A program made the position numbers and the translations under genes. Shown here piece by piece: positions 7,741 through 16,926 of a stretch of DNA of 64,000 nucleotides. This DNA is from CAJQQY01 sp045106765. GTDB lineage: Bacteria > Bacteroidota > Bacteroidia > Chitinophagales > Saprospiraceae. Where the stretch lies: NCBI GenBank assembly GCA_045106765.1, contig JBGCFD010000072.1, forward strand, positions 26,472-90,471. Direction: 5' to 3'. Numbering within the stretch: the stretch's first letter is position 1; every line of letters starts with the position of its first letter. The notes below the pieces were generated by a model, which did not search any database, had not been told where the DNA came from, and worked only from the letters and a program-made list of their open reading frames with translations.

Positions 7741-9234
7741 TTAATCCACATCCCACCACATTCGAGAAGTAATAACATCACCTCCATTTAACCTCGAAAC
7801 AGCTTCATTATAATTCTCGGTATTATTATCCTTTTCATCTCTTGTATATCGAAGTCGTCTTGGGATTTCTCCATTTGATTCTCCATCTGCTAAACCAGGA
7901 GTCAAATTTGGAAAACCAGATCTGCGATAGTTGGCATATGCCTCAAATCCATCGAATAAAAGTGCCATCCATTTTTGCGTATTGATTTGTTCTTTGGCTC
8001 GGGAAGCATCATATTCAATATCGTTTTCTTCTAAATAATCTTCGATATCATCATTGTCAATTGGTTCAGCATTTGGATAAAAAGAAAACTGTTGACAAGC
8101 TGCATAAACACCATTTTCATAAGCCTCTTTTACATCGCCAGTTATCCAGTTTAATAGAATTGCTTCTGCTCGTAAAAATTCTACTTCTGCAAAACTCATG
8201 TAAATTGCAGGAGCATCATAAGTCATGATGGTTTTTTTATTGGGCTGCGCAAAAACGAAATCATTCGTTCCAGTAGGGATACCGTTTGGTCTTCCAAGAT
8301 GATTTCCTGAACCAACTGTATTGTCAACCTCTCCATCACTTTTATAAGTTTCCATCAAATTATCTTCTCGTGGATCATCATTATTAATGACAAAATTAAC
8401 TACTTCATCACTATATCTAAATCGATGTCCTGCTCCTCCAAAATTTTGAAAGATTTCTCCGATTCCATTAGCATTTTTTCCATTAGGATTTGAACCTGAG
8501 AAAGTTATATAAGCCATATCATCATTACTCATCATGACTCCATTTTCCAAAGCCAATTTCCCCGTCTCTTTAGCGAGGTCAGGATCGACATTCGAAATTC
8601 GCATAGCGATTCTGAGCAAAACTGAATTTCCAAATTTTTTCCATTTTGAAATATCGCCATCGTACAAAAGATCAGCAGTCCCTACATCATCTTTTCCAGC
8701 ATCCAAATTATTGATTGCTGTTTTAAGTTCATTAATAAATGAATTGTAAATGTTTTGTTGTGTATCATATTTTGGTTTAGCAAACACGGCTCCTTGGTTC
8801 GCTTCTGAGTATGGAATATCTCCATGCATATCAGTTAATTTTTGGAAAAAATAAACTTTGAAAATGATGGCCATACTTTGAATATTAGAACCTGCTTCTG
8901 TGGTGTTAATCAAATCTATCACATCTTTTCCTACTCGCAAATAAGTTGAATTCCACCATGCGTTTAACCAACTTTCATCAGTCGTATTATATCTGTCAGG
9001 TTCCCAATCGCCTGAAAGATGCTGCACCCATTCCGAGCAGTACATTAAATTACCTCGCCATTGTTCAAAACTTTCACTCGATGCTTTATTGAGGATGTAT
9101 GAAAATTGTAATTTAGGATCAATGCTATCAGGTTCAGTTGGGTTTGGATTGGTATTGATTTCTCCAAAATCTTTGGTGCAGGTACTAAAGATCAAAATGG
9201 AAAATAAAATGAATAATGATTTATATTTTTTCAA
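7741..9234 (-). CDS. SusD/RagB-family outer-membrane lipoprotein (SusD_2-like)
   Basis: A 497-residue surface lipoprotein: the signal ends in LIFSTC, with Cys the expected lipidation site, followed by an acidic stretch and NTNPNPTEPD, the usual start of SusD-like proteins of the SusD_2 group. TPR-like helices follow (WLNAWWNSTYLRVGKDVIDL; MAIIFKVYFFQKLTDMHGDI with the typical D-x-x-G-D-I-P-Y), and the C-terminal part contains INTQKWMALLFDGFEAYAN, the family's conserved helix. SusD proteins form the lid over a SusC transporter and bind glycans or peptides. It is 78 bases downstream of susC and 68 upstream of the PNGase gene. The ligand is not readable from sequence, but N-glycan or glycopeptide is suggested by context. 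Confidence 0.93.
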   Translation of the reverse strand: MKKYKSLFILFSILIFSTCTKDFGEINTNPNPTEPDSIDPKLQFSYILNKASSESFEQWRGNLMYCSEWVQHLSGDWEPDRYNTTDESWLNAWWNSTYLRVGKDVIDLINTTEAGSNIQSMAIIFKVYFFQKLTDMHGDIPYSEANQGAVFAKPKYDTQQNIYNSFINELKTAINNLDAGKDDVGTADLLYDGDISKWKKFGNSVLLRIAMRISNVDPDLAKETGKLALENGVMMSNDDMAYITFSGSNPNGKNANGIGEIFQNFGGAGHRFRYSDEVVNFVINNDDPREDNLMETYKSDGEVDNTVGSGNHLGRPNGIPTGTNDFVFAQPNKKTIMTYDAPAIYMSFAEVEFLRAEAILLNWITGDVKEAYENGVYAACQQFSFYPNAEPIDNDDIEDYLEENDIEYDASRAKEQINTQKWMALLFDGFEAYANYRRSGFPNLTPGLADGESNGEIPRRLRYTRDEKDNNTENYNEAVSRLNGGDVITSRMWWDVD

Positions 9235-9312
9235 GACTGTTTGATTTTATTTTTTTGATATTGTTTTTGGTTATCAGCTACTTTCAGGGTCTATCGATAC
9301 CTAACTACATTC

Positions 9313-12300
9313 CTAAAACTTTAAATTTAAATTAAATCCATAAGATCGAGTACTCGGCAACGCCGCATATTCAAATCCTACATCACCTCCAGAAGCGGTA
9401 TAAATAGATTCAGGATCAAGTCCAATTACATCCATTCCATTGGTAATAAAAAATAAATTTCTTCCAACAATCGAGATAGTAGCAGACTTAATGAATTTAG
9501 TTTTTTTCAATAAATTTTGATTAAAAGAATAGGAAATTGAGAGTTGTCGAAACTTGATGTACGATGCATCATATACATTCTCTTCACTAATCGTTGAAAT
9601 TCTTTCATAGTAATCATTGATTTTGGCAGGAGTCGTATTGGGAGAGGCTCCATCTAACTCAACACCTTCACCGATGATTTCAAAATCTGGATTATCTCGC
9701 CCTTTTACACTATTAACATGTTTTCCAAAAAGATAACCAAAGCTACTCGTCGTCGAAAGAATTTCACCACCTTGCTTGGTATCAATGATAAATGATAAGT
9801 CCCAATTTTTATAGGAAAAAGTAGAAGTCAATCCACCGTACCAATCAGGGTTAAAATTTCCTAAGACTTTTCTTTCGTCAGCAATTTTTGGTAAACCATC
9901 TTCGTGAATAATTTGACCAGCATCATTTCTAGCATATACATTTCCCAAAATATCTCCGACTTGTCCATCTAATTGGGCTACAATTTCAGCAGAAAAAGTT
10001 CTATCGGGGCCAAATTTTAATTCTTCCACTCCTTCAGAAAGACTAACTACACTATTGATATTTTTGGCAAAATTAATAGATAGATTCCACTCGAAATCTC
10101 GTGTGCGGATCACCGATCCTTTCAGTAATAATTCGATACCTTTATTTTCAATTTCTCCTGCATTGATGAATTGAAAATTATATCCAGAAGAAACAGGAAG
10201 CGGACTTCTAAAAATATGTTTATCTGTCCGTTGACGATAAATGGTAAAATCAATTCCTAACCTACTTTTGAAAAAACTTAAGTCTGTCCCCACTTCGATA
10301 CCTGTAGTTAGCGCAGGTTTTAATAAAGGATTTGCGTAAATATCACCAGCAATATTCCCCAAAATAACACCTCCATTTTGTAGATCTTTTAACTCTTCGA
10401 TATTGATTTGATAATTAGGTAAAAGTGAATAAGGAGATATCGCTCCAACTGATCCTGATGTTCCATAACCTACTCTGAACTTTGCGAAACTCAACCAATT
10501 AGGTGCTTTGATTGCATCAGAAAGGATAAAACTCAATGAACTAGAAGCATATAGAACCGAATTTTCTGAACCATCTATATCACGAGGGTTGGTCAACACA
10601 GAGAAAAAATCATTTCGAATTGAACCATCGAGATAGAGATAATTATTGATGGAAATAGTCGTCGTCGCAAAGAGTGCATTGATACGATAAGTTCGTTCGA
10701 TTGGAGCGCGAGTAAATTGATTCGCTAAATTACTAAACTCACTTAGTTGAGGAACAATATAACTATTACCAAATACGCCACTTGAGAAAGTAGACCGATC
10801 AGTTCGTGTTGCTCCAGCATTAAAATCAATGCCTAATTTTGAAGAAAATTCTTTTTTATAATTAACGATCACATCAAAATTATCTTCTTGAATTTTAAAA
10901 GTATCAAGGTCAATTGATCCTTGCGTGATAAATTGAGTTCCATCGATTTCGGTATTAAAAAACCGGTGTTCGCTTCGATCTGTTGCTGCTCTAGCTTGTA
11001 CAGAAAGACCTTCCACAATTTCCCATCGACCACTTAAGTAACTAATAATTCTACCTTTATTATCTCGATTCAAATTTTCTTTTGGTCCCCAATATGGACT
11101 CAAGGTAAATGGATTATCTGACCAATAAATTGGGTTGCCATCTTCGTCTCTAGTTTTTTCAAAAACTGCTTGTGGTAAATTATTTGGACCGACGGTGAAA
11201 TATTTTGAAGGATTAGCAGGGTTGTCAGTAAGATTAGTTCTGTTAAATGCTTTTTCATAAGCGTAGTTAAATTTTCCATCCAAGCTAATATTTTTCGTTA
11301 TGTTAACTTTTAAATTTAAGTTGGCGGTATAGCGATCATAAGTTGTATTTGGGATAATCCCTTTGTTAGAAAGTTGAGATAAAGAAAGTCGAGTACTCAT
11401 TTTTTCATTCCCACCTGTAAAGGATAAATTATTTGTCCAAGTATTTCCACGATTATAATAAGAACGAATATCATCTTCACCCGCAGCCGAGTAGGGGATG
11501 GATTCACCATTAAAAATCGGAGTCAAACTTCCATCTAATTTTGCGCCCCAAGATCTCCAATTTTTAAAAGCATCTTCTTGGTCAATTGGTTTTTGCCCAT
11601 TAGCACCTTGCCCATACTCTTCTTGGAATTTTGGAATTAGAAAAACTTCATCTGTGGTGAAGTTGGTAGAATAATCAATACCGATTCCTTTTTGTTTTTT
11701 TCCTTTTTTAGTACTGATTAAAATAACTCCATTTCCTGCCCTTGAACCATAAAGTGCAGAAGCTGCAGGACCTTTTAAGATCGTAATGTTTTCTATATCA
11801 TCAGGATTAAGTGAGGAAAATCCATCTCCTGAATCTCTACCTCCGTATAGTCCTGCAGAATTTTTATTAGAGTTGTCAGATGGAACACCATCGATTACAA
11901 CTAATGGGCCATCGCTTCCTCCAAATTGAGATAAGCCCCGAACCACAATTCGAGTAGAACCAGAAGGCCCGTTGGAAGGTTTGGTGATCTCTAAGCCAGC
12001 TACTTTACCTGTTAATTGTGCAGCGAGTGTAACTTCTTTCGCAGTATTTAATTCTTCTCCACCTACTTCGCCGTAAGAAAAGCCTGTGGCTTTTTTCTCT
12101 TTTTCAATTCCATAAGCGGTGACGATTACTTTGTCTAATTGATAAGAATCTTCTTGGAGAACTACATTAATTTGGGACCGACCATCCACTTTTATTTCTT
12201 GAGTAGCATAACCTAAATAGCTAAATTTTAAGGTAGCATTTTCGGAAGCAGTAATAGAATATTTTCCATCAATATCAGTCAGCGTTCCATTTCCTTCTTT

Positions 12301-12435
12301 TTCAATTTCGAAAACACTTGCTCCAATGATTGGAGATTGATCACTTGAATCTATCACTTGCCCCGAGATCGTTATTTGAGCGTTGGTTTGGAAAAAGTGA
12401 AAAATTAAAAAGATAAAAATTAGGTTGATTCTCAT
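9313..12435 (-). CDS. SusC/RagA-family TonB-linked outer-membrane transporter
   Basis: A 1040-residue protein: signal peptide (1-19), carboxypeptidase-regulatory-like domain (about 20-98, ISGQVIDSSDQSP to INVVLQ), a SusC-type linker (VIVTAYGIEKEKKATG), a plug domain (about 115-235; VRGLSQFGG, PLVVIDGVP, ILKGPAASALYGSRAGNGVI), then a 22-strand-type barrel ending in Phe (FNLNLKF), as expected for BAM insertion. It imports oligosaccharides or peptides with its SusD partner, powered by TonB-ExbBD. First gene of the susC-susD-PNGase operon, divergent from the tricorn-like protease gene across a 245-base region that contains a 15-base palindrome. Length is normal for the family. Confidence 0.95.
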   Translation of the reverse strand: MRINLIFIFLIFHFFQTNAQITISGQVIDSSDQSPIIGASVFEIEKEGNGTLTDIDGKYSITASENATLKFSYLGYATQEIKVDGRSQINVVLQEDSYQLDKVIVTAYGIEKEKKATGFSYGEVGGEELNTAKEVTLAAQLTGKVAGLEITKPSNGPSGSTRIVVRGLSQFGGSDGPLVVIDGVPSDNSNKNSAGLYGGRDSGDGFSSLNPDDIENITILKGPAASALYGSRAGNGVILISTKKGKKQKGIGIDYSTNFTTDEVFLIPKFQEEYGQGANGQKPIDQEDAFKNWRSWGAKLDGSLTPIFNGESIPYSAAGEDDIRSYYNRGNTWTNNLSFTGGNEKMSTRLSLSQLSNKGIIPNTTYDRYTANLNLKVNITKNISLDGKFNYAYEKAFNRTNLTDNPANPSKYFTVGPNNLPQAVFEKTRDEDGNPIYWSDNPFTLSPYWGPKENLNRDNKGRIISYLSGRWEIVEGLSVQARAATDRSEHRFFNTEIDGTQFITQGSIDLDTFKIQEDNFDVIVNYKKEFSSKLGIDFNAGATRTDRSTFSSGVFGNSYIVPQLSEFSNLANQFTRAPIERTYRINALFATTTISINNYLYLDGSIRNDFFSVLTNPRDIDGSENSVLYASSSLSFILSDAIKAPNWLSFAKFRVGYGTSGSVGAISPYSLLPNYQINIEELKDLQNGGVILGNIAGDIYANPLLKPALTTGIEVGTDLSFFKSRLGIDFTIYRQRTDKHIFRSPLPVSSGYNFQFINAGEIENKGIELLLKGSVIRTRDFEWNLSINFAKNINSVVSLSEGVEELKFGPDRTFSAEIVAQLDGQVGDILGNVYARNDAGQIIHEDGLPKIADERKVLGNFNPDWYGGLTSTFSYKNWDLSFIIDTKQGGEILSTTSSFGYLFGKHVNSVKGRDNPDFEIIGEGVELDGASPNTTPAKINDYYERISTISEENVYDASYIKFRQLSISYSFNQNLLKKTKFIKSATISIVGRNLFFITNGMDVIGLDPESIYTASGGDVGFEYAALPSTRSYGFNLNLKF

Positions 12436-12516
12436 TTATAGATTGATTTTATTTCTAATCCGAAAAATAAGAAATTGTATTTTTTTATTTGCATTGTATG
12501 GGACGAATTAGATATT

Positions 12517-12531
12517 TAGTCTATTAGACTA
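12517..12531. promoter_or_regulatory. Perfect palindrome, possible operator in the susC/tricorn divergent region
   Basis: TAGTCTATTAGACTA is a perfect inverted repeat (7 bases each side of a central T), 82 bases upstream of susC and 150 upstream of the protease gene. The position fits a dimeric regulator site serving either or both genes. It could also be chance in AT-rich DNA. Confidence 0.3.
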
Positions 12532-12680
12532 CCTATTCAGATGAAAGTGCTAAATAAAATAACTTCCGTTTAATTTAAACAGCTTATTTTTTTATTTTTG
12601 AAAAATTGAATGCATCCTTCGAGTTAATTCTTGTCCTTAACGATACACCCCATATTTTAACCAATTAAAAAAAACATACA

Positions 12681-15600
12681 ATGAAAAAAATTACACTTGC
12701 TTTTATTTTGTTTTTATCCTTCCTAGAAATTTCTTTTGGACAAACGGAAGCCTTATGGATGCGTTATCCTGCAATTTCACCTGATGGAAATTCTATTGTT
12801 TTTAGCTATAAAGGTGACCTTTGGAAAGTAGCGACTAAAGGTGGATTAGCCATGCCAATGACTCTACACGAAGGACATGATTTTCAACCGGTATTTTCAA
12901 ATGATGGAAAGCAGATTGCTTTTGCTTCTCATCGATATGGAAACTTTGATGTGTACACTATGCCAAGCGATGGAGGGAAAGCAACTCGACTAACTTATCA
13001 TTCTTCGAGCGATTATCCAAGTGGCTTTTCACCTGATAATCAATCTGTTTTATTTACTTCAAGTCGATTAGATGCAGCAGCCAATCAACAATTTCCATCT
13101 GGTGTTTTACCTGAGTTATATCAAATTTCTACGAAGGGTGGAATGCCTCAGCAAGTGATTACCACTCCCGCTCAAAATGCGATTTATAGTAAGGATGGAT
13201 CAATCATGGTCTTTCATGATCGCAAAGGATATGAAGATGAATTTAGAAAGCATCACACTTCTTCCGTTACCAGAGACATTTGGAAATATGAAATTAAAAC
13301 TGGAAAATATACCAAGTTGACTACTTTCAATGGAGAAGATCGAAATCCTGTTTTTGCACCTGATCAACAAAATATTTACTACCTGAGTGAAGAGCAAGGA
13401 AGCTTTAATATTTTTAAAATGAATATTAATGCTTCTGGTGTTTCAACTAAAATTTCTTCTTTTGAAAAGCATCCAGTTCGGAATTTGACTATGAGTACTG
13501 CTGGTATTTTATGCTTTAGTTATAATGGCGAACTCTATACCATGAAAGAGGGAAGTCAACCCAAAAAAGTAAAAGTTCAAGTTAGTTCTGATAGTCGTTA
13601 TAACCCAGAAAAGATTGTTTCCGTCAATAAAGATGTTACAGAAATGGCACTTTCTCCTAATGAAAAAGAGATTGCTTTTTTGCATCGAGGAGAAGTTTTT
13701 GTGGCTTCCGTAAAAGAAGGAACGACCAAACGAATTACGAATACGCCAGAGCAAGAACGAAATATTAGTTTTAGTCCTGACGGAAAATCTATTTTGTATG
13801 CCGGGGAAAGAAATGGAAGTTGGAATATTTATCAAAGTTCAATTGCACGGGAAGGAGAAAAATATTTTTTCAATTCGACAATCATCAAAGAGGAAACTTT
13901 ATTAGATAACCTTGCTGAAGAATTTGAACCAGCTTATTCTCCAGACGGAAAAGAAGTTGCTTATCTCGAAGAACGTACTGCCATCAAAGTGTTCAACCTT
14001 GCCTCTAAAAAAACACGAACAGTGATGACTGCCGAAAAAAATTATTCCTACTCTGATGGTGACCAACATTTTGCCTGGTCGCCTGATAGTAAATGGTTAT
14101 TGGTTGAATTTTTACAAGATCGACAATGGATTACTCAATGCGGATTGGTAGATGTCAAAGGAGGAAAAGATGTAATTAATTTGACTCAAAGTGGATATGG
14201 CAGTTATGGGCCTGAATGGGCAATGGATGGTAAAATGATGGTCTATACAAGTGATCGAGATGGAATGAAAAACCATGGAAGTTGGGGAGGCGAAATGGAT
14301 GTGTATGCGATGTTTTTGACGAAAGAAGCATTTGACCAATATAAATTAGATGAAGAAGAATATGAATTAAAAAAAGAAAATGACGAAGAAGACGAGGAAG
14401 ACGATGACGAAAAAAAGAAAGAGAAAAAAGCAAAAGAAAAGAAAAAAACGGTTGATCCAATTAAATTAGAATTGGATGATATTGATGAACGAAAAGTAAG
14501 GTTAACAGTTAATTCTACTCACCTTTCTGATGCCATTTTAGCTAATGATGGGAGTAAATTATTTTATATGTCTCGCTATGAAAAAGGTGCAGACTTGTGG
14601 CAAACAGATCTTCGAACCAAAGAAACCAAGAAACTTTTAAAAATGGGCGCACGAAGTGTCGGAGAGGTAGTGATGGATAAAAAAGGCAAAAATATTTTTA
14701 TCCTAGCTGATGGTAAAATTTCGAAAGTTGCCGTTGAAGGAGGAAAGCGAAAAGGTATTGGAGTCAGCGGAGAAATGGTTTTGAATGAAACTATTGAAAG
14801 AGAATATTTATTTGAACATGCATGGAGACAGGTCGAAAAGAAATTTTACAAAATAGATTTGCACAATGTTTCTTGGGATTTTTATAAGAAAGAATATGCA
14901 AAGTTTTTGCCGCACATCAATAATAATCATGACTTCGCAGAGATGCTTTCTGAAATGCTAGGAGAGTTAAATGCTTCTCACACAGGAGCTCGGTTCCGAC
15001 CTAAAACTGAGAACGGAGATCAGACTGCTTCCTTTGGTTTATTTTTCGATCAAAATTATTCTGGCAAAGGATTAAGAGTCGTGGAAGTGATTGACAGAGG
15101 ACCACTTGATAATAGTGAATCGAAAATAAAGTCTGGAGTTATTGTTGAAAAAATTGATGGTGTGACTATTTCTCCTTCGGAAAATGTTTATAAACTCCTT
15201 AATCGAAAGGTAGATAAAAATACCTTGCTTTCTCTTTTTAATCCAACAACTGGCAAAAGATGGGAAGAGACTACAAAACCCATTTCTTTAGGTGCTGAAA
15301 ACCAACTTCGCTATCGCCGATGGGTGGAAAACTCTCGAAAAATGGTCGATAGTCTTTCCAATGGAGAGATCGGTTATGTCCATGTGAGAGGAATGAATGA
15401 TGCGAGTTATCGAACAGTTTATGAAGAGACGTTGGGGAAAAATGGAAATAAAAAAGCACTTGTCGTGGATACTCGATTCAATGGAGGAGGATGGTTACAT
15501 GATGACTTAGCTACCTTTTTGGATGGGAAAAAATATATGAGTTTTGTTCCTCGTGATCAAGAGTTAGGAACGGAACCTCAATTCAAATGGACCAAGCCTT

Positions 15601-15929
15601 CGATTGTGGTAATGAGTGAAAGTAACTACTCTGATGCTCATATGTTTCCATATACGTACAAAGCTTTGGGAATTGGAAAACTAGTTGGAATGCCTGTCCC
15701 TGGAACTGGAACTGCGGTGTGGTGGGAAAGAATGCAGAATGGGATGGTGTTCGGAATTCCACAAGTTGGAATGGTCGGCAATGATGGAAAATATTTGGAG
15801 AATCAACAATTGGAACCAGATGTCAAAGTAGCCAACGATCCTGCAGCGGTGAGTAAAGGACAAGATCAACAGTTGGAAGCGGCGGTGAAGGAATTAGAGA
15901 AGGAAACTAAAAAAGTGATCAAGCCTTAA
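12681..15929 (+). CDS. Tricorn-like S41 peptidase (beta-propeller, PDZ, S41 catalytic domain), secreted
   Basis: A 1082-residue protein with signal peptide (1-20). Residues about 25-550 carry WD40/PD40-type propeller repeats (PAISPDGNSIVFSYKGDLW; FSPDGKSILYAGE; YSPDGKEVAYLEE). A highly charged linker of Glu/Asp then Lys runs at about 557-595. More propeller blades follow, then a PDZ-like domain (about 790-870) and the S41 catalytic domain. Likely catalytic His728 (DLHNVSW) and nucleophile Ser984 (SNYSDAHMF) match the tricorn arrangement. Tricorn proteins degrade peptides to short products. Divergent from the SusCD/PNGase operon, so it may digest peptides taken up or deglycosylated by that system; that link is inference. 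A terminator follows. Confidence 0.92.
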   Translation: MKKITLAFILFLSFLEISFGQTEALWMRYPAISPDGNSIVFSYKGDLWKVATKGGLAMPMTLHEGHDFQPVFSNDGKQIAFASHRYGNFDVYTMPSDGGKATRLTYHSSSDYPSGFSPDNQSVLFTSSRLDAAANQQFPSGVLPELYQISTKGGMPQQVITTPAQNAIYSKDGSIMVFHDRKGYEDEFRKHHTSSVTRDIWKYEIKTGKYTKLTTFNGEDRNPVFAPDQQNIYYLSEEQGSFNIFKMNINASGVSTKISSFEKHPVRNLTMSTAGILCFSYNGELYTMKEGSQPKKVKVQVSSDSRYNPEKIVSVNKDVTEMALSPNEKEIAFLHRGEVFVASVKEGTTKRITNTPEQERNISFSPDGKSILYAGERNGSWNIYQSSIAREGEKYFFNSTIIKEETLLDNLAEEFEPAYSPDGKEVAYLEERTAIKVFNLASKKTRTVMTAEKNYSYSDGDQHFAWSPDSKWLLVEFLQDRQWITQCGLVDVKGGKDVINLTQSGYGSYGPEWAMDGKMMVYTSDRDGMKNHGSWGGEMDVYAMFLTKEAFDQYKLDEEEYELKKENDEEDEEDDDEKKKEKKAKEKKKTVDPIKLELDDIDERKVRLTVNSTHLSDAILANDGSKLFYMSRYEKGADLWQTDLRTKETKKLLKMGARSVGEVVMDKKGKNIFILADGKISKVAVEGGKRKGIGVSGEMVLNETIEREYLFEHAWRQVEKKFYKIDLHNVSWDFYKKEYAKFLPHINNNHDFAEMLSEMLGELNASHTGARFRPKTENGDQTASFGLFFDQNYSGKGLRVVEVIDRGPLDNSESKIKSGVIVEKIDGVTISPSENVYKLLNRKVDKNTLLSLFNPTTGKRWEETTKPISLGAENQLRYRRWVENSRKMVDSLSNGEIGYVHVRGMNDASYRTVYEETLGKNGNKKALVVDTRFNGGGWLHDDLATFLDGKKYMSFVPRDQELGTEPQFKWTKPSIVVMSESNYSDAHMFPYTYKALGIGKLVGMPVPGTGTAVWWERMQNGMVFGIPQVGMVGNDGKYLENQQLEPDVKVANDPAAVSKGQDQQLEAAVKELEKETKKVIKP

Positions 15930-15963
15930 TATTTTTGTAATAAGTACTTTAAAAATTATAAAT

Positions 15964-16002
15964 AAGCCATCTGCGAGGAATTGTAGATGGCTTACTTTTT
16001 TG
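15964..16002 (+). terminator. Rho-independent terminator
   Basis: TAAGCCATCT (15964-15973) pairs perfectly with AGATGGCTTA (15986-15995), followed by C and six T. It ends the tricorn-like protease transcript. Confidence 0.85.
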
Positions 16003-16380
16003 GTTCTTCGACAAATTCTTGTGAAATGTAAAAGCTAATATTTTTTATTGAAAAAATTATAACCTATGGCTCCTATGTATTTATGTGGTGAAAATTACTA
16101 GATATGTTTAAGAACCATTTTTGAAAATGAATTTAATCACCTGACATTTTTTCAAATTCCTAACTTAAATTTTGACATAAAAAATAACCTTCTAACTGTC
16201 ATTTTTTCAGAAAATGTTAATTTTTTTTTAAAAATATTAATCCATTTTTGAAATGGAACAGGAGTTGATATTTTCATATATGAGATTCTGAATATTGGTT
16301 TATTGATAGCCCAATTTCTTAATTATTCGATCGAATTCAGAAATGTAATTTTATTGTTTAACTAAAAAAATAAGGTAATT
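16003..16380. other. AT-rich leader upstream of hsp20, no gene
   Basis: I see no open frame, tRNA or clear promoter here. No CIRCE (HrcA) element is present, so any heat-shock control of the downstream hsp20 would use another signal. Confidence 0.5.
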
Positions 16381-16830
16381 ATGACACTCGTAAAAAGAAA
16401 TTCAAACCATTCTAACTTTCCAAAACTCTTTGATGATTTTTCTATCCGAGATTTTTTTAACCAAGAGAATAATAGTCTTTTTAATTCGAACCTTTCGCTA
16501 CCGATGGCTAATATTTTCGAGACGGATACGGCATTTCTAGTTGAGCTAGCTGTCCCTGGAATGAGTAAAAAAGATTTTCAAATCGAATTAGATAATGAAA
16601 ATTTAAAAATTACAGGCGAGCGAAAAGCTGAAAATGAAATGAATGAAGAGATGCGTTTTATTCGAAGAGAGTACAATTATCAATCTTTCCAAAGATCCTT
16701 TCACTTGTCAAAAAAAATGGTAGACGCTTCTAAAATTGAGGCAAACTACAAAGAAGGAATTCTCCAAATTTCGATTCCTAAAAAAGAAGAAGCGAAAGTT
16801 CTTCCTCCACGAACAATTAAGATTAAGTAA
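16381..16830 (+). CDS. Small heat-shock protein, Hsp20/alpha-crystallin family
   Basis: A 149-residue protein. The alpha-crystallin domain spans about residues 38-137: NIFETDTAFLVELAVPGMSK, then FQIELDNENLKITGER, then FHLSKKMVDASKIEANYKEG, closing with the signature GILQISIPK. Family role: an ATP-independent holdase that keeps unfolding proteins soluble in the cytosol as large oligomers. The short N-terminal arm includes FPKLFDDF and FFNQENNSLF, of the type used for client binding. It precedes an HtrA-type protease gene by 96 bases, forming a stress-response neighbourhood, though a hairpin lies between them. Length is normal. Confidence 0.95.
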   Translation: MTLVKRNSNHSNFPKLFDDFSIRDFFNQENNSLFNSNLSLPMANIFETDTAFLVELAVPGMSKKDFQIELDNENLKITGERKAENEMNEEMRFIRREYNYQSFQRSFHLSKKMVDASKIEANYKEGILQISIPKKEEAKVLPPRTIKIK

Positions 16831-16859
16831 ATAATTTCAGCAATGAGATAAGAGTTCAA

Positions 16860-16908
16860 CTGTTCATAATTTACAGAATTATGGACAGTCATCTACATCT
16901 TTTTTTTT
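16860..16908 (+). terminator. Hairpin with T-run between hsp20 and the HtrA gene
   Basis: CTGTTCATAATT (16860-16871) pairs with AATTATGGACAG (16877-16888) with one G-U pair, with a T-run 11 bases further on (16900-16908). It may be a weak terminator or attenuator, letting hsp20 be expressed above the protease. Confidence 0.5.
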
Positions 16909-16926
16909 AATTAAAAACTAAAGAAA

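Noticed and set aside
14112..14460. Antisense His/Phe-rich frames under the tricorn linker
   Set aside because: They arise from the GAA/AAA/GAT runs of the charged linker read in reverse; not independent genes.
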